From an uncultured Treponema sp. (GTDB lineage Bacteria; Spirochaetota; Spirochaetia; Treponematales; Treponemataceae): DNA of 8,172 bases. Positions 6,001 to 8,172 of the stretch are shown here, piece after piece (positions within the stretch are counted from its first letter, which is position 1; each line of letters opens with the position of its first letter). The stretch spans positions 1-8,172 of the forward strand of contig CAJOPO010000159.1 in the NCBI GenBank assembly GCA_905236315.1. Reading direction: 5' to 3'. Below the pieces are notes generated by a model. That model was not told the origin of the DNA, ran no database searches, and worked only from the letters and a program-made list of their open reading frames with translations. A program made the position numbers and the translations under genes.

Positions 6001-7989
6001 ATGAAGTTGTATAAATTGCTAGCAACAACATCGGTTGCCCTAGCACTTTTAGTTTCTGCATCTACTGCTGTAGAAGTTAATGAAAATGAAATACGCAGCA
6101 CTAGTAATGAGGTCATTCAGTTTGAGAACTATACAGGCCCTCATATAATCATTGAATCAGCAGCAGCAATAACAGAAATTGGTTCCAATTTAGGTCGCCA
6201 AGTAGCTTCTAACTTAAATACAAGCAGAGCATTTGGACTAAATGCAAAGTATACAATTATACATGCTTTAGACCCAAACGAAACAGGAAAACTAGATGCA
6301 GATATACTTTTGCTTAACTCAAATGCAGGTGTAGACCATATACGCAACTTGCGCCGTATTATAACGGGATATTTAATGGCTGCTTATGGCTACAATCAAA
6401 GAGATGCCTCCACTCTAGCGACTTTTATTACAGTTTACAATGCCGTTTATAGAGGACGCTTAGATGTATTTGAAAGCAAATACAAAACTGTTGTTACACA
6501 AAACTTAACGGCTGAAAGTTGTGGTCTTAGCACAAGATGGAGCAGTTGGCCAGGAAATACGCAAATAGTCATTCCTCTATTTGATATAAATGGTGGTCTT
6601 TCTACTGTAGATACTTCTGTTATAAGCGATGATAATGTAATTGATTCTATGCGCGAAAAAGATGATAAAGGCATGGATGAACGTCGCAATATGGTAGATA
6701 TACAAACACGAGAAGCTGATAACTTTGCAGATAAGGCACAAGAAAAGTCTGACCAAGCTGAGCAGGCTCAAAGCGAAGCTGATAAGGCAAAGCAAGACGC
6801 TGACCAAGCTCAAAGCGAGGCTGATAAGGCAAAGCAAGACGCTGACCAAGCTCAAAGCGAAGCTGATAAGGCAAAGCAAGACGCTGATCAAGCTCAAAGC
6901 GAGGCTGATAAGGCAAAGCAAGACGCTGACCAAGCTCAAAAAGACGCTACTCAAGCTCAAAAAGAAGCAAATCAAGCACAGAAAGATGCTGATAAGGCAC
7001 AAAAAGACGCTGATAAGGCACAGAAAGATGCTGAAGCAAATCCTGATGATAAAGCAAAAGCCGAAGCTGCTCAAAAAGCACAGGAAGAGGCTGACAAAGC
7101 ACAGGCAGAAGCTGATAAAGCACAAAGTGACGCTGATAAAGCAAAAGAAGACGCTAATAAAGCAAAAGAAGATGCTAAACAGGCACAAAGTGAGGCTGAT
7201 AAGGCTAAAGAAGATGCTAAACAGGCACAGAGCGAAGCTGATAAGGCTAAATCTGACTCTGACCAAGCACAAAACGAGGCTGATGCAGCTAAAGCAAATG
7301 CCGACCAAGCTCAAAGTGATGCCGATAAAGCTAAAGAAGAAGCCGACCAAGCTCAAGAACTTGCCGACAAAAAGAACGAAGATGCTCAACATGGTCGTAT
7401 GGAGATAGCAAAAGACCAGCAAAAGATTCTTCAAGATGCACTTGATAGCGAAACTAGCAAAAATGCAATAGTTGCATTAACTGTTATAGATAGCGAAAAA
7501 GACCTTAGTGGCCTTGTAAAAGTAGATCCTAAAACAGGTTCTGTGATAAAAGAATCTCCAGTAACTGTTGTAAGAGGAAGAAAACTATATCCTGTAACAG
7601 TAAGCGATTCTCAAACTGAAGAAGCAGGAGAAGCTTCACAAGGAGAAACTATGTATGTGGCTATCTGTGGAGATGCAACAGGAACAAATAGTGCTATAAA
7701 ACTCTGTTTGTTAGATTCTACTGACTTAGAAATACAAAAAGAAAGCACTGAAATTGTAGCAGAAAAATCTATGCTCGTTCAGGATGGTGATAACTTCTAC
7801 TGTATAGTACAAAGCGGAAGTAACTGGGTACTTGCTAAGTATGATAGTAGCCTAAACTTATTACTAAAAGGCTCTGTTCCTTTAATGCCTAATACTCCAA
7901 TAACGGTAGCACAGCGTGGCATAGTAGTAAGCAATAGTGATGGAAAGATTATTCTTTTAAGTACAAAAGATTTTAGTCAAGTACAATAA
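6001..7989 (+). CDS. P83/100 antigen family protein with long alanine coiled coil
   Basis: 662 residues. A signal peptide (MKLYKLLATTSVALALLVSA, cleavage probably in ASTA-VEV near residues 20-24) predicts export to the periplasm. The N-terminal domain (about 25-230), including FENYTGPHIIIESAAAITEIG, YTIIHALDP, NLRRIITGYLMAAYGY and TFITVYNAVYRG, and the C-terminal domain (about 470-662) match the spirochaetal P83/100 family known from Borrelia as a serodiagnostic antigen; the biochemical role is unknown. Between them lies a hydrophilic Ala/Gln/Lys/Asp/Glu coiled coil (about 239-462) with Ala at alternating 4-3 spacing. It includes 14-residue repeats AQSEADKAKQDADQ (256-311) and AKEDAKQAQSEADK-type units (389-416). 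Heptad phase breaks near 253-256 and at 344-360, the latter containing Pro348 in EANPDDKAK. The C-terminal domain shows strand patterns such as WVLAKYDSSLNLLLKGSVPL and GIVVSNSDGKIILLSTKDF that resemble propeller blades. It is probably transcribed from its own promoter as well as by read-through. Confidence 0.88.
   Translation: MKLYKLLATTSVALALLVSASTAVEVNENEIRSTSNEVIQFENYTGPHIIIESAAAITEIGSNLGRQVASNLNTSRAFGLNAKYTIIHALDPNETGKLDADILLLNSNAGVDHIRNLRRIITGYLMAAYGYNQRDASTLATFITVYNAVYRGRLDVFESKYKTVVTQNLTAESCGLSTRWSSWPGNTQIVIPLFDINGGLSTVDTSVISDDNVIDSMREKDDKGMDERRNMVDIQTREADNFADKAQEKSDQAEQAQSEADKAKQDADQAQSEADKAKQDADQAQSEADKAKQDADQAQSEADKAKQDADQAQKDATQAQKEANQAQKDADKAQKDADKAQKDAEANPDDKAKAEAAQKAQEEADKAQAEADKAQSDADKAKEDANKAKEDAKQAQSEADKAKEDAKQAQSEADKAKSDSDQAQNEADAAKANADQAQSDADKAKEEADQAQELADKKNEDAQHGRMEIAKDQQKILQDALDSETSKNAIVALTVIDSEKDLSGLVKVDPKTGSVIKESPVTVVRGRKLYPVTVSDSQTEEAGEASQGETMYVAICGDATGTNSAIKLCLLDSTDLEIQKESTEIVAEKSMLVQDGDNFYCIVQSGSNWVLAKYDSSLNLLLKGSVPLMPNTPITVAQRGIVVSNSDGKIILLSTKDFSQVQ
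6766..6933 (+). repeat. Four tandem 42-bp repeats in the P83/100 coding region
   Basis: Units start at 6766, 6808, 6850 and 6892 and each encodes AQSEADKAKQDADQ. Units 2 and 4 are identical. The only differences are synonymous (GAA/GAG at the fourth codon, GAC/GAT at the thirteenth). Units 1+2 and 3+4 differ at one base, so an 84-bp duplication is the simplest origin. Diverged units continue to about 7380. Confidence 0.95.
7165..7248 (+). repeat. Two further 42-bp tandem repeats in the P83/100 coding region
   Basis: Units 7165-7206 and 7207-7248 both encode KEDAKQAQSEADKA and differ at a few synonymous third positions. They have the same period as the 6766-6933 array but use different codons, so they amplified separately. 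Confidence 0.85.
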
Positions 7990-7990
7990 A

Positions 7991-8011
7991 ATACTTTTTA
8001 TAAAAAAGTAT
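7991..8011. other. AT-rich hairpin after the P83/100 stop
   Basis: ATACTTTTT (7991-7999) and AAAAAGTAT (8003-8011) form a 9-bp stem with a 3-nt loop, starting 2 nt after the TAA and directly abutting the terminator stem at 8012. It may act in 3' end processing or as a weak second terminator. Confidence 0.5.
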
Positions 8012-8045
8012 GCCCCCGAATGTTGTTTCGGGGGCTTTATTATTT
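8012..8045 (+). terminator. Rho-independent terminator of the P83/100 gene
   Basis: GCCCCCGAA (8012-8020) pairs with TTCGGGGGC (8027-8035), a 9-bp GC-rich stem with a 6-nt loop, followed by the T-rich tail TTTATTATTT. It ends the plus-strand transcription unit. Confidence 0.92.
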
Positions 8046-8068
8046 CATATAAGTATATTTATCATAAA

Positions 8069-8113
8069 GGGAACCTCGAAAAACCCCCTTTCAGAAAGTT
8101 TTTCGAGGTTCCT
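8069..8113 (+). repeat. 45-nt dispersed palindromic element, copy 2
   Basis: Arms 8070-8084 and 8098-8112 pair perfectly over 15 bp around a 13-nt loop containing CCCTTTCAGAA. It matches the reverse complement of 548-592 at 42 of 45 positions, so the two copies face opposite ways. It lies 24 nt beyond a complete terminator, so it is not needed for termination here. Confidence 0.88.
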
Positions 8114-8156
8114 GCGAGTTGTAAGTCGCTATAATAGCGCGACTTACAACATCGCA
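8113..8156. repeat. Long palindrome abutting the 45-nt element
   Basis: GTTGTAAGTCGC (8118-8129) pairs with GCGACTTACAAC (8139-8150) around a 9-nt loop. The stem extends by TGCGA (8113-8117) with TCGCA (8152-8156), leaving one bulged base at 8151. It is absent from the neighbourhood of copy 1 (548-592). No T-tract follows that would suit a minus-strand terminator, though TTTT follows at 8157. Confidence 0.8.
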
Positions 8157-8172
8157 TTTTCAAAGTTGCCTC

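Noticed and set aside
6725..7408. A 227-codon open frame in a second plus-strand frame with Lys/Leu/Arg repeats.
   Set aside because: It is an out-of-frame reading of the same 42-bp repeats, with no initiation signal of its own.
6577..7434. A 285-codon open frame on the minus strand opposite the P83/100 repeats, rich in Leu/Ile/Phe/Ser/Cys.
   Set aside because: It arises because the Ala/Lys/Gln/Asp codon repeats lack stop trinucleotides on the complement. It has no ribosome binding site, and its repeats mirror the coiled coil. The plus-strand product is clearly real.
8113..8156. Could the palindrome be a tRNA or part of one?
   Set aside because: It is a single long hairpin with no cloverleaf arms, T-loop or anticodon stem.

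Overview
The window is AT-rich, with AAA/ATA/GAA-biased codons and many A/T-ending third positions. It most likely comes from a spirochaete of the Treponema group. The main evidence is a homologue of the Borrelia/Treponema P83/100 antigen at 6001-7989, with a signal peptide, the conserved N-terminal domain, a variable coiled coil and a conserved C-terminal beta domain. The left-edge gene and the exported beta-propeller gene also look like spirochaetal conserved proteins. The taxon is inferred from protein character and not from a marker gene.

Layout. (1) 3-539 (+) is the 3' end of a gene whose C-terminus resembles an Asp23/AmaP domain. (2) 540-764 is a non-coding gap between convergent genes. 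It is packed with structure: a 45-nt palindromic element (548-592), a 7-bp tandem array (635-669), three 23-bp repeats carrying CACTGACGTGTA (685-753) and a GC-rich hairpin (745-763). (3) 765-2841 (-) holds two genes, probably cotranscribed: an S33 alpha/beta hydrolase of the monoacylglycerol lipase type, then a poly(A) polymerase/CCA-transferase family enzyme that matches the bacterial poly(A) polymerase signature. (4) 2842-2889 is a 48-bp divergent spacer. (5) 2890-7989 (+) holds a TrmA/RlmD-type RNA m5U methyltransferase, a secreted PQQ-like beta-propeller protein with a helical C-terminus, and the P83/100 homologue. A strong sigma-70-like promoter lies across the end of the propeller gene and probably drives P83/100 separately. 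(6) 7990-8172 holds a rho-independent terminator, a second copy of the 45-nt palindrome in the opposite orientation, and a further long palindrome abutting it. No gene is visible in the last 180 bases.

How the genes relate. The two RNA-modifying enzymes (poly(A) polymerase and m5U methyltransferase) are housekeeping functions either side of a divergent spacer. The propeller protein and P83/100 are both predicted to be exported and sit head-to-tail, so they may work together in the periplasm. No phage, transposase, CRISPR array, tRNA or rRNA was seen. The most unusual material is the set of intergenic repeats and the recently amplified alanine coiled coil inside P83/100.
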